Of a stretch of DNA of 64,000 nucleotides, positions 1 to 8,454 are shown one piece after another. The notes under the pieces were generated by a model. That model saw only the letters and a list, made by a program, of their open reading frames with translations. It did not search any database and was not told the DNA's origin. This stretch comes from Bacillus sp. F19 (lineage in GTDB: Bacteria; Bacillota; Bacilli; Bacillales; Bacillaceae). Where the stretch lies: NCBI GenBank assembly GCA_023823795.1, contig CP085710.1, forward strand, positions 2,320,001-2,384,000, in the 5' to 3' direction. Position 1 is the first letter of the stretch. Each line of letters opens with the position of its first letter. The position numbers and the translations under genes were made by a program.

Positions 1-345
1 CCACGTTTACCTCATGGGGTGCTTGGCCGCTTAGATGATATGCTTGTCATCCGGGGGGCAAATGTCTATCCAAGCGCGATTGAAAATGTTGTTCGCTCAT
101 TAAATTGGAGTGGTGCGGAATATCAAATTATCGTGGATAAAAAAGGTGCATTAGATGAAATGACGGTCAATATGGAGTATCAAAATCAATATAAAACAAG
201 GAATCTCGATGATTTGATAAACGAGGCAAAAGAGTTGTTTAAAAATAAAATTGGCATTCGAGTGAGCATTAATCTTGTAGAACAAGGTTCTATGCCTGAA
301 ACGATTTTCAAAGCTCGTAGAGTAATAGATAACCGAAAAAAATAG
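1..345 (+). CDS. Phenylacetate-CoA ligase family protein, C-terminal part (5' end outside window)
   Basis: The frame is open from base 1 and ends at 345, so only the last ~114 residues are present. They contain the C-terminal mobile domain of adenylate-forming CoA ligases: the GRLDDMLVIRGANVYPSAIE stretch is the hinge and domain start typical of PaaK-like phenylacetate-CoA ligases, which activate an aromatic acid with ATP and CoA in the cytosol. The domain runs on to an ETIFKARRV end, where the conserved lysine of the family is expected. The acid substrate cannot be told from this domain. A broken P450 follows 15 bases downstream, consistent with a former aromatic catabolism or tailoring cluster (inference). 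Confidence 0.8.
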   Translation, partial: PRLPHGVLGRLDDMLVIRGANVYPSAIENVVRSLNWSGAEYQIIVDKKGALDEMTVNMEYQNQYKTRNLDDLINEAKELFKNKIGIRVSINLVEQGSMPETIFKARRVIDNRKK

Positions 346-359
346 CATGTATGTAATAA

Positions 360-898
360 GTGGGTGAAAATTTATTAGCGCCAGAAGGAGTAAAGAAACC
401 CTTTCCATATTTTAAACAACTTCGTTCGGAGGAACCTGTTTATTTTAACAAAAAGTAGAATGGCTGGATTCTTAACCGTTATGAGGATATTAATCTTGCA
501 TTAATGAATCCTAAATTAAGTTATGCAAGAATCAAGCCATCTAAAAGTGCCTTAAATGAGATGAAATTGGATATGGCTTCTACTTATGAAATCCTTTCTA
601 AATGGATCGTGTTTAATGATCCTCCTAATCATACGAGGCTGCGGATGTTGGTAATTAGGCTTTTACTCCAAAGGCCGTTGAGAAAATGCGGCCGTTTATG
701 TATGAAATTACCGATTATTTGTTGGATCAAGTAAAGGATTCAAAGCGGATTGATGTGATTCTCGACTATGCTTTTGTATTACCGATTTTAGTGATCTCGA
801 AAATGTTAGGACTGCCAGATGAAGATAGAAATTTATTAAAACAATGGTCTGATAAGTTGTTACTGCTTGTTTTCGGTGCGGTAAAAATGTTGTGGTAA
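360..898 (+). pseudogene. Cytochrome P450 remnant, N-terminal third
   Basis: Translation from a GTG at 360 reads as the start of a bacterial class I P450: PFPYFKQLRSEEPVYFNK, then WILNRYEDINLALMNPKLSY, then the FNDPPNHTRLRMLV motif of the B'-C helix region. An in-frame TAG lies near 459, the frame shifts near 660-685, and the second frame carries AFTPKAVEKMRPFMYEITDY and a LPILVISKMLGLPDEDR segment before stopping at 898. The I-helix, ExxR and haem-cysteine loop are absent, so no functional enzyme can be made. The family assignment is firm from the motif order; the substrate is unknown. Confidence 0.8.
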
Positions 899-914
899 TA
901 AATGAGGTCAATAG

Positions 915-1025
915 ATGGGAAGTCATGAATATAGAAATGGTCGTCTTATCCAAACCGATAAAAAGTTTTCTGCTTTAACCAAAAAGCAAACAGATTGGAT
1001 TACAAAAGAATTGAAAGAAAGATAA
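915..1025 (+). CDS. Small basic protein, 36 aa, unknown
   Basis: An ATG at 915 follows a GAGGT Shine-Dalgarno-like sequence by about six bases. It opens 36 codons with a Lys/Arg-rich, compositionally normal sequence (starts MGSHEYRNGRLIQ, ends WITKELKER). It has no signal peptide or membrane segment. It follows the P450 remnant and could itself be the tail of something lost. I do not recognise a family. Confidence 0.35.
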   Translation: MGSHEYRNGRLIQTDKKFSALTKKQTDWITKELKER

Positions 1026-1144
1026 ATCCAAACGATGAAATATTCAGATGTAAAACTTCGTCCTAAAGCCCCTTTTTAGAAAATTCCGTATAAATTTGTA
1101 TAAATTTCACATTTTGCATTCCGAAATATGGTGTTTTAAAGTAT

Positions 1145-1172
1145 AATAAATACAAACCGGTTGGTATTTATT
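1145..1172. promoter_or_regulatory. 28-bp near-perfect palindrome, probable TetR operator
   Basis: The two 14-base arms (AATAAATACAAACC and GGTTGGTATTTATT) are complementary except for one position. The 16-bp core TACAAACCGGTTGGTA matches the core of the palindrome at 2817-2832, next to the tetR gene at 2128-2736. It lies upstream of the secreted-protein remnant at 1241. The structure is seen; binding by the neighbouring TetR protein is inferred from the shared core. Confidence 0.6.
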
Positions 1173-1240
1173 ATAACTGTAACTATATTTAAATGGTGTG
1201 TAATTTATGAATAGGGAGTGGTTGAAGTGTTTACAGTCTC

Positions 1241-1575
1241 ATGTTTACTGTTGCTGTTACCTTCTTAGCGATTTTCTCCTTTTCTAATGTATCTTTTGCG
1301 GCCGGGGAAAGTCAGTACGATTTAATTGATGGGAAACAGGTATCGACAAATGCAAATGATCCCAAAGTCAAACATATTTACTATACAGGGGACGAACAGG
1401 GGAATGAAGTTCGTTTAGGGTTTACAACAAATCAAAAAATAGATGATTATATCAAAAATGAAAAGAAAGAAGAGAAAGAATGATAGCATATCCTACCCTG
1501 ACAGCACGGTACGAAATTTAGCAATGGTGTTTCGGCAAATAATAATGCATCTTCCGTATACGTTTATAATTAAAT
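1241..1575 (+). pseudogene. Small secreted protein, probably frameshifted at both ends
   Basis: The longest open frame (1241-1483, 80 aa) starts with a hydrophobic export signal ending in SFAAGES, without the usual positive N-terminus. A GTG at 1228 with a better ribosome-binding context is in another frame and shares the first residues (MFTVS), suggesting a 5' frameshift. After the stop at 1483, a different frame carries FSNGVSANNNASSVYVYN to a stop at 1575, which looks like the lost C-terminus. The mature part has no recognised catalytic motif. The large palindrome upstream suggests repression by the nearby TetR protein. Confidence 0.4.
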
Positions 1576-1717
1576 TCCACTAGATTAATGGAACATAATT
1601 TGGTTTAAATAAACACAAGCTAGATGTGGGAGAACACTTAGTTTTTAAATGACTTTATTGATGTTCATTTTGAGAAAAATGGGTATAGGATAGAGAAAAT
1701 TAAACAACTATTTTTTC

Positions 1718-1744
1718 AACACCGTTCTGAAATGGAACGGTGTT
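1718..1744 (+). terminator. Hairpin, 10-bp stem
   Basis: AACACCGTTC pairs with GAACGGTGTT across a 7-base loop. The following ATTTGTATTT is only moderately U-rich. It lies about 140 bases after the secreted-protein remnant and could end that transcript. Confidence 0.5.
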
Positions 1745-1993
1745 ATTTGTATTTAGAGTGTTAGGATTTAACAACTTTGATGTGAAGAAATACTACTACA
1801 GTAATATTTCTTCCTTTATTCGTAGTCACTGAAAACAACAAAGCGAAGAATGAGATGTATATAGCTGATGAATTTTGTATCGAACGATAGTTAGTACACA
1901 AAAAGCATTTCTAAATTTCGTTCTAGAGCGTTTCTCAAGCATCAAAGTTTAAAATAATGATAGGAAAAAGCCTTTGTTTTAGGTATTTTAATC

Positions 1994-2051
1994 CTTAGCG
2001 TACGAAATCCGCGTTTTGCTGGACCCCTTTGGCGCTCAAGGGGTTTTAAGT
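1994..2051. repeat. Dispersed CTTAGCGTACG repeat with terminal hairpin (copy 1)
   Basis: The segment shares CTTAGCGTACG, TCCGCGTTTTGCTGG, a CCCTTGGCG-like hairpin loop and a closing AAGTTTG with 21092-21152. Here the 3' part folds as ACCCCTT / AAGGGGT followed by TTTT, so it may terminate transcription. Spacing and order are the same in both copies although the hairpin arms differ. Confidence 0.6.
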
Positions 2052-2127
2052 TTGCCAACTTCCTTTAATTGCTTGTTAACTAATTTTGTATAGAGTATTC
2101 ATAAACCATCATTCAGACATAATACTC

Positions 2128-2736
2128 TTATTCATCTTTTTTATTAGGTTCTTGGATTTGAAGCAATTCAATAAAAACATTTAACATGTCCTGTATTTGA
2201 ATTCGATTATCAACAAAATGTTGCAAATTATATCCATTAAAAAGAGCCATGCCTGCTGTCGCTAAGGTTCGAGCATCTAATGGACTGCCAACAATACCTT
2301 CGTCCTTCATTTCTTGAAAAAAATGTGTAAGAAATGACCTCCATTCCTCCATTTGGAAAATAAGCCTTTCTTTAATTTGAGGTAATTCATTCGAAACCAT
2401 ACATCCTTGAAGAAGCATAGGAGAAGATCCTTTTTCATAAGATTCATTTACCAAACGCATAGAGTGTTCTTTAAATTTATTTAGCAAATCTCCATCTTTT
2501 TGATTCAGTGCTTCCTTTAAATCTTCAAAATAAAAATCTATACCTTCTTTTATCAACTTTAGCATAAATTCCTCTTTAGTCGAAAAGTGAGCATAGAAAG
2601 CACCTTTAGAGTAGCCAGCGTGTTTTACAATTTGATTAACGCTTGTACTAGAATAGCCTTGTTTAGAAAACAATTCAATTCCTGCTTGAATTAATTTGTT
2701 AATGGTGTCTTCTGATTGCTTTTGAAAATAATTCAA
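2128..2736 (-). CDS. TetR/AcrR family transcriptional regulator
   Basis: The protein has 202 residues, the normal length for the family. Residues ~8-55 form the TetR DNA-binding domain, with INKLIQAGIELFSKQGYSST, a helix-turn-helix, and AGYSKGAFYAHFSTKEEFM, the family signature. The rest is a helical ligand-binding and dimerisation domain with no identifiable ligand. It is transcribed away from a broken lipoprotein gene at 2866. The intergenic gap holds a 16-bp palindrome at 2817-2832 whose core recurs at 1151-1166, so autorepression and control of flanking genes is likely. The start follows a GGGAGTTC-type ribosome-binding site. Confidence 0.9.
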   Translation of the reverse strand: MNYFQKQSEDTINKLIQAGIELFSKQGYSSTSVNQIVKHAGYSKGAFYAHFSTKEEFMLKLIKEGIDFYFEDLKEALNQKDGDLLNKFKEHSMRLVNESYEKGSSPMLLQGCMVSNELPQIKERLIFQMEEWRSFLTHFFQEMKDEGIVGSPLDARTLATAGMALFNGYNLQHFVDNRIQIQDMLNVFIELLQIQEPNKKDE

Positions 2737-2816
2737 TTTAAGAACTCCCTTTTTAGAAAATTTTGTATTTTTTATATTGTTTAGAATACATTACCATTAT
2801 ATAATAATTACGTAAG

Positions 2817-2832
2817 TACCGACTAGTTGGTA
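2817..2832. promoter_or_regulatory. Palindromic operator in the tetR/lipoprotein intergenic region
   Basis: TACCGACTAGTTGGTA is a palindrome with one mismatched pair. It sits 81 bases before the tetR start and 34 before the divergent lipoprotein start. Aligned with 1151-1166 the consensus is TACMRACYRGTTGGTA. TetR repressors commonly bind such sites in divergent promoters. Confidence 0.65.
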
Positions 2833-2865
2833 TTAAAATATAAGATTTATTGAAGGGAGATTTAT

Positions 2866-3167
2866 ATGAAGAGAGTGCTATTCTTAATCCCTTTTTTATT
2901 TTTGACTGCTTGTAGTGGATGAAACTTTGTAGGTACTAGTTGGGAGAAAACTGATTCAGATTGTGGATTAGGCGATACGGTGACATTTCATAAAGATAAC
3001 AAGGCTACAGTAGACGAATACGCAATGAGTTATGAGGAAGTATCTGAAAATGAATATGTTTTCACCTATGGAAGTATATCTAAGAAATAGAACAGGAAGA
3101 TGACAAGTTGAAAGTTGGATTACTTAATGATGAAGAAATCTGCACTTTTAAACAAATAGATCAATAA
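2866..3167 (+). pseudogene. Small lipoprotein gene, broken by a stop and a frameshift
   Basis: AAGGGAG precedes an ATG, then a lipoprotein signal with lipobox LTACSG. Codon 19 is TGA where the following NFVGTSWEKTDSDCGLGD suggests an original Trp. The frame shifts near 3088; the second frame ends with DDKLKVGLLNDEEICTFKQ. The Cys-containing pattern (CGLGDTVTFHKDN early, EICTFK near the end) parallels the intact lipoprotein at 6458-6862 (CPPTIKFEGKD, ESCTYALK), so the two are probably paralogues. Function is unknown. Confidence 0.7.
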
Positions 3168-3232
3168 TCAAAGGAGATCATAAATTGTTTAAATGGAATA
3201 ATAGTAATCTGAAAATGAAAGGAGTGTCAACA

Positions 3233-4309
3233 TTGTCTAAATTTAAAAAAAGTACAACTGCAATTTGTTTTTCATTATTGCTTGCAACAGGCTGTTCAGG
3301 TAATCAAACTGGGAGCAATACGAATCCTTCAACAGAAGACGAAGGAGAAGTTCAGCTACAGGAGGAGCAACAAACCACAACCACAAATCTTAAAGTAAAG
3401 AATGTTAAACAGATTGGAAATGATGGGTTTACTGAATTAGGGGAATTAAAATTCTTTGAAGATGATTCAATCGACATTGGAGAAAGAATGATTAATGATA
3501 AGTTATATACTTATGTCTCAATTATGAAAGATGAAAAATCTTATCTATCTATTACTGATGGCGATAAATGGTTGGTTAAGGATAAACTAATATCAGATGA
3601 TGAAAGTATAATATTGGCAACTCCTATAACGATAGCTAAAACGAATAATGACTCTCGTATTGAGGATGACGTAGCAGTTGATAAGACATTATATTTAATA
3701 AATGAAAAAGGCGAAATTGAGACTGAAAGTGGCATCTCATATTACGATGACCCTTACGATAACGATGATGGTAATGGTTACCTTATAAAAACTTCTCAGG
3801 GATTAGCTCTTATTAAGTCTAAAGACGGGAATGTTGAGGCAATTAATTTAGAAACAGGAAAGACTTTAAAGATAACCAATCCTTTTGGGCCATTACTTCC
3901 TCATGAAGCTGGTTCGTATGAATTCGGATATTCCGTACAGTATATTAATTATGAAGAGAACATGGTACTGCTCTACGGTGCTAATTCATACAGTCCATAT
4001 TATTATAAAGAAGATGAAGTTATCGAGGACGATGTTTATTTGCCAGAAGACTACGAATTAATTGGAAGTATCGGAGATAATTTCTATTACATGTATGATA
4101 GGGTCATTAACATTGTTGAACATCCAGAAGATAGTGATCTATATTATTATAGTTTGCAAACTGATGCTGATTCTATTGACACTAGATTAGAGTTACTTCC
4201 TTCAAAAAAAGAATTAATTGCCCATCAGTTTGGCAAGGAACTACGAATATATAATATAACCGATTATGAAGGAGTTCCATCTATTCAGATGATTACCCTT
4301 GAAAAATAG
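3233..4309 (+). CDS. Lipoprotein, 358 aa, unknown function
   Basis: I place the start at TTG 3233 because AAAGGAG lies just upstream and this gives a compact lipoprotein signal, MSKFKKSTTAICFSLL, with lipobox LATGC. An in-frame TTG at 3185, also with an AAGGAG, would add 16 residues. After the cysteine comes a low-complexity Thr/Glu/Gln linker. The remainder is acidic and rich in Asp, Tyr and beta-strand-like segments, possibly a degenerate beta-propeller. The last ~50 codons and the terminator are duplicated at 6913-7140. No catalytic motif is seen. The protein would be anchored on the outer face of the membrane. Confidence 0.75.
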   Translation: MSKFKKSTTAICFSLLLATGCSGNQTGSNTNPSTEDEGEVQLQEEQQTTTTNLKVKNVKQIGNDGFTELGELKFFEDDSIDIGERMINDKLYTYVSIMKDEKSYLSITDGDKWLVKDKLISDDESIILATPITIAKTNNDSRIEDDVAVDKTLYLINEKGEIETESGISYYDDPYDNDDGNGYLIKTSQGLALIKSKDGNVEAINLETGKTLKITNPFGPLLPHEAGSYEFGYSVQYINYEENMVLLYGANSYSPYYYKEDEVIEDDVYLPEDYELIGSIGDNFYYMYDRVINIVEHPEDSDLYYYSLQTDADSIDTRLELLPSKKELIAHQFGKELRIYNITDYEGVPSIQMITLEK

Positions 4310-4384
4310 TGTTGACCTTTTTTGCAGAAACCGCATTTTTATACAAAAAATGCGGTTTTTTTAGAAGGTAAAATAACTTTGTTT
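4158..4384 (+). repeat. 227-bp direct repeat, left copy
   Basis: It covers the last codons of the lipoprotein gene, its stop and its terminator, up to AACTTTGTTT. The right copy at 6913-7140 is identical apart from one extra A in a poly-A run (7 versus 8). Near-identity points to a recent duplication that brackets the genes at 4402 and 6458. Confidence 0.9.
4328..4362 (+). terminator. Rho-independent terminator after the lipoprotein gene
   Basis: AAACCGCATTTTT pairs with AAAAAATGCGGTTT over a 4-base loop (ATAC) and runs into seven Ts. The duplicate copy is at 7084-7118. Confidence 0.9.
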
Positions 4385-4401
4385 AAGGAGGGGAGCGTAA
4401 A

Positions 4402-6360
4402 ATGTTAAAAAGAAGTATCTGTTATTTGTTATTAATTCTTGTGATGCTTGTTTCTTGGGTTGTAGACCCTATTGTACAACTGTCTAAAATTCATGCAGCA
4501 ACGAATCAAGAACAATCTAATGGGATGAAATATGTAAATAAAGAATTAGGATTTGAGCTTACACTTCCAGGGTCTTGGAGAGACAAATACACTATTGAAG
4601 TTATGGATAACAGTAATGTCGCCTTTAAGGCTAAGCTTAATGAAACATATGATAATGAAATATATGACAATATCTTTCTTTTTACCATTCATGTATACGA
4701 TGAAAATCTAGAACAAGAGGGTGGAGAAGGAAGTCTTCTTGGAACGAATAATGGGAAAGCCTATTGGGTGACGGTAGATTATGCACTTTTCCATTACGAC
4801 CGTTATGATGAGATGTTTCCGGATGCAACCGAAAGTGACCGCAGGATGATTGCAACGATGTCAAAGCAAATGAAAGATATAGGTAAGAGCTTCAAAATGC
4901 TTGAGATAGAGGGATCTGCAGCAGGAGAAGCGAAACCAAAAGAGCAAGGAAAAAATGGAGGAACAGCAGAAGAAGAAACGAATCAAGAAACGGCCAATGG
5001 GATTAAATATATTAATGGAGAATTAGGATTTGAGCTTACACTTCCAAAGTTTTGGAAAGATCATTATATTGTGGAAGAGAATGAACAGGGGGGTGTAACC
5101 TTTAAATTCAAGTTCAAGGGTAAAGTATATGATGATATCTATTTGTTTAACATCTATGTAGAGAATAGGGAATACTCCAAGGAAGAACAGGAAACGATGG
5201 GGGATATTGGTGTTCTTGACGTTAAGAATGGTAAAACCTATCTAATAACAGAAAACCTTGCTATGGATTACTATAACAACTATGATGATTATTTTGCATC
5301 CGTACCTAAAGAGGGCCGAAATGTAATTAAAGCTATGAGCAAACAAATGGGGGATATCGATTTTAAAGTGTTGACGGCAGGTGTAGCGAAATCAAAAGAA
5401 AATTATGCCGATTTAAATACAATACCTGGGGAAAGGTCTGAAACTTATGATAATACTCCAGATGAAACGAAAGACGGAACCATTGAAGAAGAAGAACGTG
5501 GAGAAAAATATGAATTTATGGATGAGCCGCCGCCAACGACAGAACGGCCGAAAAATTATGATTACTATCTCCAATCCACAACAGTTTTACTTGATGACGT
5601 AAGTTTACGTGTTATTAAAACTCCAATTGATAATATACTTACGCAAGTAATTAGGAAACCTTTAAGTGAAACGAACTATATCGGAATAAATGGAGGATAT
5701 TATTCGCCCTCATATGATCCAGAAAAGTATGATCCATCAAAGGATGATTATGTATATAAGCCATGTTCAATGTCTTATTATAATCCTGGAGTAGGATCAA
5801 CTGATGGGTATAATTATAACGGTTGCCGTGGCAAAGAACTTTCACTACCGACTTTTGTTACCTACTACGATAAGGATTTGAAAAAAACTAAAGCAGAGAT
5901 TATTGAAGCTAAAAGCATAGATGAAATAAAAAAACACTTTAAAAATCTGGATAATAATGATCATCATCATCATTCTAATCAAGTTATAATAAATGCTATT
6001 GGTGGGAAAGGATTTGAACTTGAGCACATTGGATATTCGTTAGGAAGTTATGCGCAATATTGGTTACCTGTGCCACTCAGAAGAACAGTGTTAGGTTTTC
6101 AAGAAGAAGGTGACACTACTTATGCGTACTTAATGATTACGCTTGAAGGTGTGTCAATCACTGGTTTAAAAAGTCGTCTTAAGAATTTAGGATTTGATGA
6201 AACAAATTGTATTGTTTTAGATGGTTCTGGATCAAGTTCAATGAGAGTTTTTGATAAAAAAATTAATGATTGGGTTGTTGATAAGGGAATAGAACCTAAC
6301 TTATTTACTAATCCAGAAGCAAACCGATTTTCATACAATATGATTAGATTAATTGAGTAA
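4402..6360 (+). CDS. Exported protein: two ~140-residue repeats plus C-terminal phosphodiester glycosidase (NAGPA-like) domain
   Basis: AAGGAGGGG precedes the ATG. The first ~34 residues are an export signal ending near HAAT. Two homologous repeats follow, at about residues 37-170 and 198-330, each opening with a variant of NGxKYxNxELGFELTLPxxW and containing KAYW/KTYL and a closing IKAMSKQM-like helix. After an acidic linker, residues ~390-652 match the phosphodiester glycosidase domain of the NAGPA family: GINGGYYSPS (~428), RTVLGFQEEG (~562) and VLDGSGSSSMRV (~604). That family removes GlcNAc-type caps from phosphodiesters and, in bacteria, acts on cell-envelope polymers. The exact substrate here is unknown. 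The gene is bracketed by the 227-bp repeat. Confidence 0.75.
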   Translation: MLKRSICYLLLILVMLVSWVVDPIVQLSKIHAATNQEQSNGMKYVNKELGFELTLPGSWRDKYTIEVMDNSNVAFKAKLNETYDNEIYDNIFLFTIHVYDENLEQEGGEGSLLGTNNGKAYWVTVDYALFHYDRYDEMFPDATESDRRMIATMSKQMKDIGKSFKMLEIEGSAAGEAKPKEQGKNGGTAEEETNQETANGIKYINGELGFELTLPKFWKDHYIVEENEQGGVTFKFKFKGKVYDDIYLFNIYVENREYSKEEQETMGDIGVLDVKNGKTYLITENLAMDYYNNYDDYFASVPKEGRNVIKAMSKQMGDIDFKVLTAGVAKSKENYADLNTIPGERSETYDNTPDETKDGTIEEEERGEKYEFMDEPPPTTERPKNYDYYLQSTTVLLDDVSLRVIKTPIDNILTQVIRKPLSETNYIGINGGYYSPSYDPEKYDPSKDDYVYKPCSMSYYNPGVGSTDGYNYNGCRGKELSLPTFVTYYDKDLKKTKAEIIEAKSIDEIKKHFKNLDNNDHHHHSNQVIINAIGGKGFELEHIGYSLGSYAQYWLPVPLRRTVLGFQEEGDTTYAYLMITLEGVSITGLKSRLKNLGFDETNCIVLDGSGSSSMRVFDKKINDWVVDKGIEPNLFTNPEANRFSYNMIRLIE

Positions 6361-6457
6361 GTCTTTAATGAGATAGATTCTTAACATCAATTTTTTATAG
6401 ATTGTAAAATTCGTAAATTTTCAATAGGAACCTGAAATCAAGCTTTGGAGGGAAATT

Positions 6458-6862
6458 ATGAAAAGAAAACTAATAGCAACGTCTGTTGGGTGTATTCTAA
6501 CATTAAGTGCATGTGGAAGTAATAATGTATCTAGTGGAAATGAGTATGAGTTTGATGGTACGTGGGAATTAATTGATGAAGATGTTAGTTCAGATACAGC
6601 GTGTCCACCAACGATAAAATTTGAAGGAAAAGATGAGATGGTAGTGGAAGGAGAAATTCCAACAGGAGAACATCAAATTACGGAGATTAAATATACAAAG
6701 GTATTTGAGGATGAGTTTAAATTTAAAGTTACTGCTTCTAAGATCGATGAAGAAGCACAAGAAATAAGTGAAGATGAAGAAGAAACCATAAAAATGAAAA
6801 TAGATGATGATAGGTTACGTTTAGAGTATCAAAGGGAATCTTGTACTTATGCATTAAAGTAA
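6458..6862 (+). CDS. Small acidic lipoprotein, 134 aa
   Basis: TTGGAGG precedes the ATG. The signal ends in lipobox LSACG. The mature protein is short and strongly acidic (runs such as SEDEEET) with conserved-looking DGTWELIDEDV, CPPTIKFEGKD and a terminal SCTYALK; the two cysteines could pair. This layout resembles small lipocalin-like or META-like extracellular lipoproteins, but I cannot assign a family. The broken gene at 2866-3167 looks like a paralogue. Confidence 0.7.
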   Translation: MKRKLIATSVGCILTLSACGSNNVSSGNEYEFDGTWELIDEDVSSDTACPPTIKFEGKDEMVVEGEIPTGEHQITEIKYTKVFEDEFKFKVTASKIDEEAQEISEDEEETIKMKIDDDRLRLEYQRESCTYALK

Positions 6863-6912
6863 ACATTAAGTTTTGTTCAGACATGAATACTCTATACAAA
6901 ACTAGTTTTGCA

Positions 6913-7140
6913 AAACTGATGCTGATTCTATTGACACTAGATTAGAGTTACTTCCTTCAAAAAAAAGAATTAATTGCCCATCAGTTTGGCAAGGAACTAC
7001 GAATATATAATATAACCGATTATGAAGGAGTTCCATCTATTCAGATGATTACCCTTGAAAAATAGTGTTGACCTTTTTTGCAGAAACCGCATTTTTATAC
7101 AAAAAATGCGGTTTTTTTAGAAGGTAAAATAACTTTGTTT
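6913..7140 (+). repeat. 227/228-bp direct repeat, right copy
   Basis: It carries the tail of the 3233 lipoprotein gene without a start, with one extra A that shifts the frame, followed by the same stop and terminator (7084-7118). It is a non-coding duplicate that still supplies a terminator after the 6458 gene. Confidence 0.9.
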
Positions 7141-7281
7141 GGGGGCGATTGCTAGATAAGGTACTCTCTCTTAACATAACAAGTAAAAATGACAAGATTG
7201 ATACAGATGGAATAAAGTGGTTGTTTTATCAGGGGAAATGTATACTATGTATTAACTTACAAAATATTGGAGGTGCAATAA

Positions 7282-7452
7282 ATTTACTGGTTACTTGGAT
7301 TAATCGAAGGTGTCATTTCTTTATCCTGGGCTATAGATTTAAGACGAAAGAAAAATAATAACAATAAAGGTCATAACCCTAATGTTAAACCTGATGAAAG
7401 CAGCAATCATACTATGGGGGACAATAGATATATGAATGGTGATGGAAGCTAA
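7282..7452 (+). CDS. Possible 56-aa membrane-anchored peptide with ATT start
   Basis: GGAGGT at 7269-7274 is followed seven bases later by ATT, directly after a stop codon. This opens 56 sense codons with a short hydrophobic N-terminus (WLLGLIEGVISLSWAIDL), a basic RRKKNNNN stretch and a polar tail. A hairpin-plus-T-run (about 7445-7470) follows the stop. Composition, ribosome-binding site and terminator argue for a gene. The non-canonical start means it may instead be a gene with a mutated ATG. Confidence 0.35.
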   Translation: MYWLLGLIEGVISLSWAIDLRRKKNNNNKGHNPNVKPDESSNHTMGDNRYMNGDGS

Positions 7453-7603
7453 GACGTCTTTGCTTTTTTTGGGTGTAACTTTGAAATAAAGTTTGCTCAA
7501 AAATATCTCACAAATCTTCATTCTACCGCACATAAAAAGAATCCATTTTGAAAAAAGATGAACAGCTCCCTTTCAAGTAGACAGTGGAAATAATAAAAAT
7601 ACT

Positions 7604-8454
7604 TTAAGCGGCTTGAACCCTGTATTCCAATGGGCTCAAGCCGTTTAATCTTTCTTGGTAACGTTCGTTATTGTAAAACTGGATATAATCATCTATTGCT
7701 TGTTGTAACGCTTCAAATGTTTCATACTTATGTAGGTAATATTTTTCACACTTCAACGTTCCCCAAAACGATTCCATTGGTCCATTATCTATACATTTTC
7801 CTACACGTGACATGCTATGAATCATTTTTGCCTTTTCTATTTTTCTCTTAAACCCATGTGACGTATATTGATACCCTCGATCACTATGAATCAATGGATG
7901 TTCATTCTCTTTTAATATAGCGATAGCTTGATCCAATGTTCGAAATACCAGTTTATTATTGTTTGAATGTCCCAATACATAACTAATAATGGAGCCATCG
8001 TAAAGATCTAAAATGGCACTTAAATACGTTTTCCTTCCATTTCCTAATTTGAACTCCGTGACATCTGTTACCCATTTTTCATTGGGCTTGCTTGCAGTAA
8101 ATTCACGATTGAGTCGATTTTCAGCGACATATTGCGCAGATGAGGGAACATAGCGCTTTCTTTTCCGACGAATCACGGACTGTAATCCAGCGATGTGCAT
8201 TAAGCGATAAATACGTTTGTGATTAAACTTTTTATGATATATCCAATTAATATTTAATTTCATTCTTCGGTACCCATAAATGCCTCCTACTCGTGCATAA
8301 ATAGCTTGAATATCCTGAAGAATTGCTTCATTCTCTAATTCTCTAGCTGTTGGCGTACGCTGGAAATTTCACATAAAAGGATTACTGGTAGATTTTCATT
8401 CGCATGTAAATCTTGAATCGCTCTATATTTATTGTGTAGACGAACGCTTGTTAA
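7604..8454 (-). pseudogene. IS3 transposase orfB (DDE integrase), 5' part damaged
   Basis: The catalytic core is open from an ATG at 8263 to 7604. It carries the DDE residues in WVTDVTEF, LIHSDRGYQYTS and the MESFWGTLKCE segment, and ends with the usual NGLSPLEYR. Upstream, RLHNKYRAIQDLH is in another frame and the segment between LLCE and RTPTARELENEAI is deleted. The enzyme is not expected to be full length. Confidence 0.85.

Larger units (their letters stand above)
1576..2127. other. Non-coding stretch with two hairpins and a dispersed repeat
   Basis: No convincing gene is present. The stretch holds the terminator-like hairpin at 1718-1744, the CTTAGCGTACG repeat at 1994-2051, and a 22-base sequence near 2080-2101 (core TTTGTATAGAGTATTCAT) that recurs in inverted orientation near 6884-6905. 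Confidence 0.5.

Noticed and set aside
3185-3232. Upstream TTG start for the lipoprotein gene
   Set aside because: It has an AAGGAG but would place 16 hydrophilic residues before the signal peptide; the TTG at 3233 gives a normal lipoprotein signal.
5845-6027. Minus-strand ORF with an Ile/Met/His run (MMMMIIIIQ)
   Set aside because: It is the antisense of the His/Asp stretch in the NAGPA-domain gene, with no ribosome-binding site.
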